Shown piece after piece: positions 1 to 6,646 of a stretch of DNA of 64,000 bases (its first letter is position 1; each line of letters opens with the position of its first letter). The stretch spans positions 146,681 to 210,680 of the forward strand of contig PVBG01000010.1 of the NCBI GenBank assembly GCA_002968845.1, read 5' to 3'. The DNA comes from Neorhizobium tomejilense (GTDB taxonomy: Bacteria; Pseudomonadota; Alphaproteobacteria; Rhizobiales; Rhizobiaceae). The position numbers were made by a program, and so were the translations under genes. The notes under the pieces are model-generated. The model was given only the letters and a program-made list of their open reading frames with translations, had not been told where the DNA came from and did not search any database.

Positions 1-580
1 GCACCTCCGGATCGCCGGCATCGTTCATCGACCATTTCGCCAGGTCGTCCTGCACCTGGCGCCGCGGCGAGATCATCGAGAGGCCGGCCGGCGAGTTCGC
101 CCCGGCCGCCTGCAGGGCGCCGCGGCCGTCCATCCGTTCCTTGTAGAGGATCGAATTTCCGCCTTCGCGGCTGGACTCCGAGAACAGAAGCCGGACGGCC
201 GTCGTCTCGCGCAACAGCGGCATCAGCTTCGTCTTCGACCACCGGCTCGCGTTCTCCTCGGTCGGATGGACGTAGAGGAAATCGCATGGCGCCAGAACCA
301 AAGTGCCGAACAGGAAGATGTTCGCAAGCACCGTGCCGCCGACCTGCGCCGACTTCTTCAGCGTTACCACGGTGCAGGGATCGTCCGGCGCCAGGGCACG
401 CAGGATCTCGGAGAAGAACGGAAACAGGTCCTCGCGGTACCGCCCCGGCTGCGCCGAGATACGCTCTGAAAATACGATCTCCTCTTTGGCGAACTTCAGG
501 AAGTCGACGGCCGGCGGCGGTTCGCAGGCTTTCGCCAGCTCCTGGAACGCCAGCTTCGCCGGATTGAACAGCATCGTCAT
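1..580 (-). CDS. Phage terminase large subunit, GpA family (partial, C-terminus outside window)
   Basis: About 193 N-terminal residues of the packaging ATPase/nuclease, which translocates and cuts phage DNA at the procapsid. The frame is open to the window edge. A Walker-A-like segment KKSAQVGG lies at residues 75-82. It is followed by a GpA-like stretch (YVHPTEENASRWSKTKL, about 103-119) and an acidic DDLAKW motif near residue 180 that could be the Walker B/coupling region. The ATG overlaps the stop of the small subunit gene (ATGA), so the two are translationally coupled as in other phages. The match to lambda gpA is by remembered pattern. The nuclease domain lies outside the window. Confidence 0.85.
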   Translation of the reverse strand, partial: MTMLFNPAKLAFQELAKACEPPPAVDFLKFAKEEIVFSERISAQPGRYREDLFPFFSEILRALAPDDPCTVVTLKKSAQVGGTVLANIFLFGTLVLAPCDFLYVHPTEENASRWSKTKLMPLLRETTAVRLLFSESSREGGNSILYKERMDGRGALQAAGANSPAGLSMISPRRQVQDDLAKWSMNDAGDPEV

Positions 581-1227
581 TCGCTGGCATCCTCGACGTG
601 AACTGGTTCGGCGTCAGCCTGCTGGCGGAACCGTTCGGCCTGTACCGCGCGGACCGCCCGAAAGGATTTCGCCAGCGCATGGTGAGCGTCGCGCTGCGGC
701 ACTCCGAATTGTTCGGCCATGGCTTCCGACATCTGTTGCAGGCCTTGCTCCATGACACTGAATGCAGCGGCAATGGCTTTCGCCATCGCCCGGCGGCCGT
801 CCTCGGTCAGCATGTACCGCCCAACGTCGAGCAGCTCTTCGCGCTCCGCCTGGTCGGTCTTGATCCGCTCACGTCGCAACCGCAGCTGCGCAAGCTCATC
901 GACGGGCTGATCCTGCGTGCCAGGCGGCGGAGGTGATGGCGGCGCGTCACCCCTCGGCGTGAACAGGTTGGCGTCGGGAGCCTGCTGGGCCTTCGGCTCC
1001 GGGGCCCGCATAGCGGCGCCGTTGGCACCGAACCTCTGTCCCGGCTCCAGAGTTTTCCGAAGCTGGTCCTTTGCAAGAACCGGATTGATCTTTGCCCGCC
1101 GCCCCTCGCCCTCGATGGCAGCGCCGAAGATCTTTCCCTCTGCGATGTATTGAGACACCCGCCCCGGGCTGACGCCGAGCATCACGGCGAAATCGCCCTT
1201 GCTGACCGATCCGGTTTGGAGGTTCAT
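577..1227 (-). CDS. Phage terminase small subunit, Nu1-like
   Basis: 216 residues. The N-terminus reads as a DNA-binding helix-turn-helix (SKGDFAVMLGVSPGRVSQYI, residues 9-28), as in terminase small subunits that bind the packaging site. A proline-rich linker (around residues 95-105, PSPPPPG) leads to a charged helical C-terminal half likely used for assembly with the large subunit. It is directly upstream of, and overlaps by 4 nt, the large subunit gene. The 50 bp before its start carry iterated TTTAG motifs that could be its binding site. The assignment rests on position, HTH and domain layout rather than strong motif identity. Confidence 0.75.
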   Translation of the reverse strand: MNLQTGSVSKGDFAVMLGVSPGRVSQYIAEGKIFGAAIEGEGRRAKINPVLAKDQLRKTLEPGQRFGANGAAMRAPEPKAQQAPDANLFTPRGDAPPSPPPPGTQDQPVDELAQLRLRRERIKTDQAEREELLDVGRYMLTEDGRRAMAKAIAAAFSVMEQGLQQMSEAMAEQFGVPQRDAHHALAKSFRAVRAVQAERFRQQADAEPVHVEDASE

Positions 1228-1277
1228 TTTAGGCTCTACTTTACCCGGGCTTTAGTTTAGGGTTTCAACTTTAGGCT
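1228..1277. repeat. Iterated TTTAGG(CT) motifs upstream of the terminase: candidate packaging site
   Basis: TTTAGGCT occurs at 1228-1235 and 1270-1277, TTTAG at 1251-1255, TTTAGG at 1256-1261 and CTTTA at 1239-1243, all in the same orientation within 50 bp. The cluster abuts the start of the small terminase gene. In lambda the cosB R-sites bound by gpNu1 lie just upstream of Nu1. The function here is inferred from position and repetition. Confidence 0.4.
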
Positions 1278-1401
1278 TCTAAAAATCGCTCAGACTGCCG
1301 CGACATAGCCGTGCCAAATATCCGATGGGCGCTTTTGGCCAGGGAGGACCCGCGATTTGAGCCTAGGGCCTTTGGCCACGACGATGATGATGAGAGGGGT
1401 A

Positions 1402-1668
1402 ATGGACAAGCTTTTGGAAGTGATCGGCTCGCTCGGCGTGTGCGCTGTGCTGCTAACATTGGTCCTACTGGCATCAGCCAGCCAGGGCGGCGCGGATGCC
1501 GCGATCGTAGTTCTTGGATCATTACCCTGGGCCGTCCCAGCTCTCATAGGCTGCGTGATCATCGCAGCCTTCGGCGTCATGCTAGGTGAACTGAAAGCAA
1601 TTCGTTTGGCTTCAGAGATACAGTCGCTACACTTGCGCGACTTGGTCAAACAACGGGACCGATCCTAA
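1402..1668 (+). CDS. Small two-helix membrane protein, possible prophage moron
   Basis: 88 residues if started at ATG 1402, which follows a GAGAGGGG stretch; an in-frame ATG at 1357 would add 15 residues. Two hydrophobic segments (roughly residues 5-27 and 36-58) are joined by a short Gly/Ala/Asp loop. A charged C-terminal tail (HLRDLVKQRDR) follows. It is the only rightward gene within the leftward late block, lying between the tail-like gene and the terminase genes. That arrangement fits a separately expressed moron. Its family is not recognised; superinfection exclusion or another envelope role is possible but unproven. Confidence 0.5.
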   Translation: MDKLLEVIGSLGVCAVLLTLVLLASASQGGADAAIVVLGSLPWAVPALIGCVIIAAFGVMLGELKAIRLASEIQSLHLRDLVKQRDRS

Positions 1669-1673
1669 CTTCT

Positions 1674-2420
1674 CTACGGCGCCTGCCTTAGCAGTCGATC
1701 GAAGTGGCGCTCGAAGTTCATCGGTAACACCGCATCTACATGCCGCTCGACAACCTCACGAAGCCTCAGGCGAATTCGGTAACCTTCGGATCGAAGGAAC
1801 AAGACGACCGGCTTGATGCCCCCCGTCCCTGGGTTCCTCTCCCATATACCTGGGAACAGCTGCCCGCCGCGCTTCGGCACGAAGAACCGCGCGCTGCGGT
1901 AGTTCTTGTTCCGCTTCACTGACGCATCCGAGCGAACGCGGGTCGCGCCAGCACCGCGATAGTCAATCTGCAGATCTGCCATGAAGCGGTTGATATACCC
2001 TTGCGTCATGTTGCCATAACGATCCCGAGGCGTATCGCGAGCAGGTACGGCAACCTCACCCTTCTGCATCGCGCCCCGCTGGATAAGCTGGCGCTCGAAA
2101 GCCTTGTGGGTACGATACCCGCCCTCGATCTGGGGTCCGAGGAATGCTGTCGCAGGCAATCCGCCCTTGGTCCTATCCCCGGTTACCGCGACTGCGGCCC
2201 GGAGGTTTTCCTTGGTTGCCGGATCATACACCACACCGCGTTTCGCATAAGGAGTGGGGCGATCGAATACCCGATCCATCTCGTTCTGCACTTCGATACG
2301 GCCTGACTTGACTGTATCGTTCAGCGCGTTGCGGATCACGCTCGGCATCCTGTTGCGCTCGACATCCCGCAGATATCGATCGAACTGGCTGAAATCTATT
2401 TTGACGTGAGCTTCGATCAT
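1674..2420 (-). CDS. Phage structural protein, minor tail protein Z-like
   Basis: 248 residues from ATG 2420. The frame is open further upstream, but a Rho-independent terminator at 2436-2463 lies in that extension, so the downstream ATG is preferred; no strong ribosome site precedes it. The layout recalls lambda gpZ-type tail-completion proteins: an N-terminal segment before MPSVIRNALNDTVKSG, a basic middle (KRNKNYRSARFFVPKRGG) and an amphipathic C-terminal helix (NFERHFDRLLRQ). It is the first late gene after the NusG-like gene and structured RNA. Family assignment is tentative; head-tail joining is an alternative. Confidence 0.6.
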   Translation of the reverse strand: MIEAHVKIDFSQFDRYLRDVERNRMPSVIRNALNDTVKSGRIEVQNEMDRVFDRPTPYAKRGVVYDPATKENLRAAVAVTGDRTKGGLPATAFLGPQIEGGYRTHKAFERQLIQRGAMQKGEVAVPARDTPRDRYGNMTQGYINRFMADLQIDYRGAGATRVRSDASVKRNKNYRSARFFVPKRGGQLFPGIWERNPGTGGIKPVVLFLRSEGYRIRLRLREVVERHVDAVLPMNFERHFDRLLRQAP

Positions 2421-2435
2421 CCTGCTTAATGCAGG

Positions 2436-2463
2436 AAGAAAAAAGGCGACCTCTCGGTCGCCT
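2436..2463 (-). terminator. Strong Rho-independent terminator between NusG-like gene and late genes
   Basis: On the minus strand an 8-bp stem (AGGCGACC / GGTCGCCT, plus-strand arms 2444-2451 and 2456-2463) with a 4-nt loop is followed by a T-rich run (2444-2436). It separates the early leftward transcript from the late genes. Late expression from upstream would require antitermination or a promoter downstream of it. Confidence 0.8.
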
Positions 2464-2620
2464 AAAGATCGCACATAGCGGTAGCAGTCGCCTTGAATCG
2501 GTGCCTCCGGTTGGGGGCTGTCAAAGCTGGGGTAGGAGGCCCTGTTCCGTGACGCCTTCCGGCGTCGTCTGGCCCGATCAGGTCGGGCGATGATGACGGT
2601 GAGACACTCCTACGTGTCCA
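2464..2620 (-). ncRNA. Structured untranslated RNA upstream of the late-gene terminator
   Basis: About 155 nt without a convincing gene, between the NusG-like stop and the terminator. On the minus strand it can fold into consecutive perfect hairpins. These are GACAC/GTGTC (2618-2603), GCCCGA/TCGGGC (2588-2572) and GACGCC-GGAA-GGCGTC (2566-2551). A longer-range pairing of GCCTCC (2540-2535) with GGAGGC (2508-2503) follows. It could be an antitermination site like HK022 put or lambda qut, or an sRNA ending at the terminator. No clear promoter was identified, so a transcript start is not assigned. Confidence 0.45.
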
Positions 2621-2635
2621 ATGCCGATACGACTC

Positions 2636-3280
2636 TCACACCTTCTTCAGGAACGCAAGGGGGATGCTGGCAAGGTCAAAGGGCCGTCCCTGCACATCGA
2701 TCCGTACGCTGGCCTTGGCTTGTCGGCACCATTTCACCGAGGTGACGACGCACATGAACCCGGCGAATGGACCCATCACGATATCGGCCCTGTCACCGTC
2801 TTTCATAGTTTTGTCGACAGCCACCCGCGGCGCCTCGGTCTGTTCGCAAAACCGTCTGAAAACATCGACATCCGCGTCCCGAATCACATGATAAGATCCG
2901 GTCTTGCTTCCGACGATATCGACGACGTCATCATGGCTTTTCAGCCCCAGAAAGGCCGCTGCAGACGGGACGACACGCACCAGCATGTAACCCGGAAAGC
3001 AAGGGATATTGCGCTCGACCTTGCGCCCGCGCCGCACCTCGACCAGCAATTCACGCGGCATAAACGCCTCGATACGCGAATTCCGCAATGCAATTTCCAC
3101 AGAGGTTTCACGATCTTTTTTGATCTGCAGGCAATACCAACGCGCCTCCCAGAGCTTTTCATAGACCCGGTCGACGCATGCCGCGTACCGATTCGCTGCC
3201 TCTTCACCCATCTCCCGCAGATCCCTCGCGATCTTTTCCATGCCTCGCGTCACGTCCACTTCATTGCCTTCGTGCATCAT
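2636..3280 (-). CDS. NusG-family transcription elongation/antitermination protein of the prophage
   Basis: 214 residues. NusG-type proteins bind the RNA polymerase clamp through an NGN domain, and a KOW domain recruits partners. The NGN domain is clear at about residues 47-150 (ARWYCLQIKKDRE; IEAFMP; RRGRK; then CFPGYMLVRV with FPGY at 95-98). The KOW domain follows at about 160-187 (GDRADIVMGPFAGF) and ends in RIDVQGRPFDL. An extra N-terminal helix-rich segment of about 45 residues is not in housekeeping NusG. Start ATG 3280 has AGGA 5 nt upstream; in-frame ATGs at 3304 and 3277 are alternatives. It follows the replication gene and precedes the late genes, the place of lambda Q, so late antitermination is the likely role. 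Confidence 0.85.
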   Translation of the reverse strand: MMHEGNEVDVTRGMEKIARDLREMGEEAANRYAACVDRVYEKLWEARWYCLQIKKDRETSVEIALRNSRIEAFMPRELLVEVRRGRKVERNIPCFPGYMLVRVVPSAAAFLGLKSHDDVVDIVGSKTGSYHVIRDADVDVFRRFCEQTEAPRVAVDKTMKDGDRADIVMGPFAGFMCVVTSVKWCRQAKASVRIDVQGRPFDLASIPLAFLKKV

Positions 3281-3287
3281 CGTGATC

Positions 3288-4445
3288 CTACGCTGCATCA
3301 ACATCGCCCTTGCCCTCGCTCAACCGTGCCTGGAATTCCGCCATCGCCTCCTCCGGCTCGCCCGCCGGAAAGAAGAACCACTCGTGATCCCCATCCGGGA
3401 ACCACGGCCATCCCATGCGCTCGTGCAGCGCCTGCCAACGCAGGTATCGCTCGTCACCGCGGCGCATCCGCTCGAAGCTTTCTGACAGCGACACCAGCCT
3501 TGGGGGGACGGATACCGCCTTGCCGTCCGTCACCATGGCCGAGGCCTTAGGCCACCCATATTTCGCTTGGCGCTCCCGCTCCAACTTGCGAGCCTCTTCG
3601 GCATCACGCATCTGATTTCTTTGGAAGTGGGTTAGCGCCGGCCAACCGTTCGTCGACATGGGCTTGGAGATCTCGGCGAGGAAAAGCGCCGTCCACGGCC
3701 GGCTGAACGCCTTGTGCATCGTCGGCGGGGAGATCTCATCTTTGGGGTCTTCAAGACGACGCCAAGCACGATCGGCGAGGTAGACGGCCGCGAATGTGAA
3801 CTTGGCGGTCTTGGTCGCCCTGACTGCCGCGATGAACGCTGGCGTGCGTTCGATGCATGCGGCCCGATCTTCAGGTGAAAGGGCATGGAACGCGCGACGT
3901 GCCGCTTCTTCGCTGCTCGACAGGTAGGTCGGCCACGTCGGGTACCAGGCCTTGAACTTGCGCTCTATCTTTTTCGGATCTTCATCCGAGCCAGCGCACG
4001 CGCCCTCTCTCTCGGTTAATATTACAGGTTCTATTACAGGTTTATCTTTAGAGGACTCCAGTGTCCGGTTCAAACTGTCAGAAATGTCCGGTTCAAACTG
4101 CTCGATTTGTCCGGTTGAAGCCGAATTTGAACCGGGCAAATTGTCCGGTTGATCTTCAGGTGCTGCTGCACGGAACCCATCTTCGAAGGCAAGGGCGTAC
4201 CGGTTGTTTTTGCGATACTTCCCGTCGCGCTGCTCAGTCCAATTTATGAGGAACTTTCCTCGCAAGCTCGCCAGCAGCCGGCGCACCGTCCGCTCGTCAA
4301 TCTCGCAGGCTTCGGCAAGGTAGTCTTGGGAAGGGAAGCATCCCTCGACAGGATTATGGCAGTCCGCGAGATGCCACAGCACCCGCGCTTCCGCACAGGT
4401 GATGCCGCGCACCGTGACGGCCCACATGGTCGCTTTGTGGCTCAT
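3288..4445 (-). CDS. Phage replication initiator-like protein with N-terminal helix-turn-helix
   Basis: 385 residues. The N-terminal ~75 residues form a winged-helix-like segment (ITCAEARVLWHLAD; PSQDYLAEACEIDERTVRRL). A low-complexity linker at about 90-130 is encoded by DNA carrying direct repeats (see the repeat at 4062-4154). The C-terminal part contains an SSSEEAARRAFHALSPEDRA stretch and a charged, Trp-rich end. The organisation (DNA-binding N-terminus, origin iterons within the gene, coupled downstream gene) parallels lambda O and related initiators. Its ATG overlaps the stop of the 99-residue gene upstream (ATGA). I see no helicase motifs, so it would act as initiator or loader and recruit host DnaB. 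Confidence 0.65.
   Translation of the reverse strand: MSHKATMWAVTVRGITCAEARVLWHLADCHNPVEGCFPSQDYLAEACEIDERTVRRLLASLRGKFLINWTEQRDGKYRKNNRYALAFEDGFRAAAPEDQPDNLPGSNSASTGQIEQFEPDISDSLNRTLESSKDKPVIEPVILTEREGACAGSDEDPKKIERKFKAWYPTWPTYLSSSEEAARRAFHALSPEDRAACIERTPAFIAAVRATKTAKFTFAAVYLADRAWRRLEDPKDEISPPTMHKAFSRPWTALFLAEISKPMSTNGWPALTHFQRNQMRDAEEARKLERERQAKYGWPKASAMVTDGKAVSVPPRLVSLSESFERMRRGDERYLRWQALHERMGWPWFPDGDHEWFFFPAGEPEEAMAEFQARLSEGKGDVDAA
4014..4154. repeat. Iterons plus AT-rich tract inside the replication gene: candidate phage origin
   Basis: TGTCCGGTTCAAACTG is present exactly at 4062-4077 and 4085-4100. Variants occur at 4109-4124 (TGTCCGGTTGAAGCCG) and 4142-4154 (TGTCCGGTTGATC). A near-match lies in inverse orientation at 4126-4138. 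Spacing of about 23-24 bp places the first three on one DNA face at two-turn intervals. An AT-rich stretch with a repeated TTACAGGTT lies beside them at about 4014-4055. Lambda and relatives have iterons followed by an AT-rich unwinding tract within gene O. The origin role is inferred from this likeness. Confidence 0.65.
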
Positions 4446-4741
4446 CCGCGCCCCTCATCGTCCGGCGTCACGCCATCCGCTACGCGCCAAAGACGCCCGT
4501 TCGCAGCGGAAAAGCTCATGATGTGAAGAAGATTCCCATCATCGCGCCGGTCCTCGCGCATGATGGAAAGAATGGTGTCGAGGTAGCCTAGCCCCTCGCG
4601 AAAGCCCGCCATCTGAAGCCAACGGCGAATGAAGGCTTCCTCGGAAATCATCGTCGAGAACGGGCAAGTCAGCAGCCAAGAGGCCATCTCGCGAGGCCCG
4701 TTGCAGTCGACGATATCGGGGCGGAGCAGACGGTCTTTCAC
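4442..4741 (-). CDS. Hypothetical phage protein (99 aa)
   Basis: 99 residues, family not recognised. It is predicted mainly helical with several Trp residues and an acidic end (GVTPDDEGRG). It overlaps both neighbours by ATGA junctions: its start with the stop of the 216-residue gene upstream, and its stop with the start of the replication gene. Coupled translation in the early leftward operon is therefore likely. Its place directly before the replication gene would fit an accessory replication role, but nothing in the sequence proves this. Confidence 0.6.
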   Translation of the reverse strand: MKDRLLRPDIVDCNGPREMASWLLTCPFSTMISEEAFIRRWLQMAGFREGLGYLDTILSIMREDRRDDGNLLHIMSFSAANGRLWRVADGVTPDDEGRG

Positions 4742-5388
4742 CGGCCGATCTCCCGCTCTATGCGCTTGGACAACATGCGCAGCTCGTCAAGCTTGGGTAC
4801 CATGGCCTCCCATGCCTTGCGGCAGTCAGAGGCTGCTGAATCCGCCTGCTTGACGAGGTCGCAGACCGTCGCGGCCTGCGCTGCAAGCGCAGCCTGCTTT
4901 TCTAGATACTCGTCGAACATCGGGTTAGAGCCCGCCGGCCCGAAGAATTCCTCGCGCAGCTTGGAGACCCAGTCACGAGGAACGCCGAGGTCCTTGGCAA
5001 CCGCATTGTCCGTCCAGGGCGCCTTATAGGAATCCTTGCCATAGGCCTCGTCGAGCTTATCCATGATGATGCGGCGATCCTCGCGCGAGCATTCACGCGG
5101 CGGCTCCGCCAGCGGCTGTTTCGCCGCCACGGTGTTATCCATGGGTTTCTCCAGTTTTGGTTTGCGGCGCTTGGCGCAGGCGGGGCAAAGGTCTTTGCGA
5201 TGGACGCTGCCGACCACCCACTGCATCCCGCGGAAATGCTCGATGACGGCGGGAGGCGGACGAGGCACGCCCCCACGCTTCTGGGGATAGAAACCGACCG
5301 CCGGACAAGCCGAGCATTCGATCCGGTAAGCGACGGCTGAAACGCCTCCGGACTCGATTCTCTCTTCAGGAAAGACGCGGTCCATCAT
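4738..5388 (-). CDS. Hypothetical phage protein with N-terminal zinc-ribbon-like cysteines
   Basis: 216 residues. Two Cys-x-x-Cys pairs near the N-terminus (ECSACPAVGF at about 24-33 and LCPACAKR at about 66-73) could form a zinc ribbon. The middle (DNAVAKDLGVPRDWVSKLRE) reads like a helix-turn-helix. The C-terminal ~65 residues (KQAALAAQAATVCDLVKQAD) look coiled-coil. Together these suggest a nucleic-acid-binding early protein. Start and stop overlap the adjacent genes by 4 nt. No specific family is recognised. Confidence 0.6.
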   Translation of the reverse strand: MMDRVFPEERIESGGVSAVAYRIECSACPAVGFYPQKRGGVPRPPPAVIEHFRGMQWVVGSVHRKDLCPACAKRRKPKLEKPMDNTVAAKQPLAEPPRECSREDRRIIMDKLDEAYGKDSYKAPWTDNAVAKDLGVPRDWVSKLREEFFGPAGSNPMFDEYLEKQAALAAQAATVCDLVKQADSAASDCRKAWEAMVPKLDELRMLSKRIEREIGR

Positions 5389-5939
5389 GCGAGAGCACCC
5401 CTCTGCCAGTTGTAGTAATCGGCGCGCAGATGGAAGAAGCGCTTGCGCGCAGCCTCGTCGCTGTTCAGTTCCGCTTTCGAGGAAATGTTGAGCAAGCCCT
5501 TCATTCGGGTTTCGGCCGCGATGCGGGAGGTGATCACGCCGTCGATCCCTCGCGTTTCAAGGAAGCGCCAGAATGACGTCTTCTCGCAGAGCGATTTTGC
5601 GATGAAGCCGTAGTTCTCGGCACGCTTGCGGCCGATCAATCGGTCCAATTCGGCCTGCAATTCTCGCACGCGCTGAACGGCCCGGCCGACAAAACCCAGG
5701 AAGAAGAACAGGTGGTCGAGCGCGCCAGCAACCAGATCCTGTTCATCCGGCAACGCTTCATGGTGGATCGTGAGGATCTTGACCTGCTCCCCCGTTGCCC
5801 GCCGGGAAATCACATGGATGCCGTCCTGATCTGCCTCCATGTCCCAGACGTCGCCGGCCACGCGCGCAGCAATGTCGCGCAGCTTGATGAGCTTGAGCTT
5901 TTCCTTTTCACGATCAGCAAGTGCAGTCGCATCGGTCAT
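5385..5939 (-). CDS. Hypothetical phage protein (184 aa)
   Basis: 184 residues with a charged N-terminus, a hydrophobic stretch (LDHLFFFLGFVGRAVQRV, about 79-96) and a coiled-coil-like helix (RELQAELDRLIGRKRAENYG). The C-terminal half is basic and ends in YYNWQRGALA. The function is not recognised. It overlaps the DNA methyltransferase gene upstream and the 216-residue gene downstream by ATGA junctions, placing it in the early leftward operon. Confidence 0.6.
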   Translation of the reverse strand: MTDATALADREKEKLKLIKLRDIAARVAGDVWDMEADQDGIHVISRRATGEQVKILTIHHEALPDEQDLVAGALDHLFFFLGFVGRAVQRVRELQAELDRLIGRKRAENYGFIAKSLCEKTSFWRFLETRGIDGVITSRIAAETRMKGLLNISSKAELNSDEAARKRFFHLRADYYNWQRGALA

Positions 5940-6646
5940 GCGTCACCGCCTTCCAGCGTGAGGCCGAACTGTACCTCTGGCTCCGGTTTCGGAGCGGCGA
6001 CGAACATATCCGGTTGCGCGTAAGCCTTGCGAATGCGGTCGCAGGCGATCTCGAAGTACCCGGGGTCGATCTCTACGCCGATAAAGGCTCGCCCCCCCCT
6101 GGCGCAGGCGACACCGGTAGTCCCCGAACCCATAAAAGGATCGAGGATGATTTTGGCTTTGGGAATTTGGGCCAGGCACCAACTCATGACCTCTACGGGC
6201 TTCTGGGTTGGATGCTGCTTCCCGTCCTGAATCGCCTTTGAGCGAGAATATTCGATGCGGCGGATTGCGCCGTCGAACGAACACCACGCAAGTTCGCAAT
6301 CGGCCAGCGAAAAATCGGTCTGCCCCTTATCCCACACCAGCCATTTCTGACTCGGCTGCAATAGGTCGGAAAAATAATTTCCGCCCCACAGGATGACATC
6401 ACGAGCCTTGAGAACGATAGCTTTGATAAGCTCCGGAGAAGGTCGCTCGCGATCCCACTCCCCGCCGCCATAGTCTTTCCAGCGCCATTTCTGGCTGTTG
6501 CGCGCACGCGCCGCATTGATCCCATAGGGCGGGTCAGTGATCACCGCATCGACCTTGCCGATCACCGGAAGGATCTCCATGCAGTCACCGAGATACAGCG
6601 TGCAGTCGCCGATCACTTCCTTGCGGCAATAGGGAAGCGCGTTCAT
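5936..6646 (-). CDS. DNA (adenine-N6 or cytosine-N4) methyltransferase, beta-class order
   Basis: 236 residues. This S-adenosylmethionine-dependent enzyme methylates an exocyclic amino group in DNA. The catalytic motif DPPYG (38-42) comes first. The SAM-binding motif DPFMGSGTTG (169-178) is near the C-terminus, an order typical of beta-class enzymes such as CcrM. No restriction endonuclease gene is adjacent, so it is an orphan enzyme, probably protecting phage DNA or adjusting expression. It is coupled by 4-nt overlaps to both neighbours. The recognition sequence cannot be read from the protein; the family call is firm. Confidence 0.9.
   Translation of the reverse strand: MNALPYCRKEVIGDCTLYLGDCMEILPVIGKVDAVITDPPYGINAARARNSQKWRWKDYGGGEWDRERPSPELIKAIVLKARDVILWGGNYFSDLLQPSQKWLVWDKGQTDFSLADCELAWCSFDGAIRRIEYSRSKAIQDGKQHPTQKPVEVMSWCLAQIPKAKIILDPFMGSGTTGVACARGGRAFIGVEIDPGYFEIACDRIRKAYAQPDMFVAAPKPEPEVQFGLTLEGGDA

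Noticed and set aside
2421..2474. N-terminal extension of the tail-like protein
   Set aside because: The extra codons run through a strong terminator hairpin (2436-2463), which is incompatible with being the start of a coding region transcribed from upstream.
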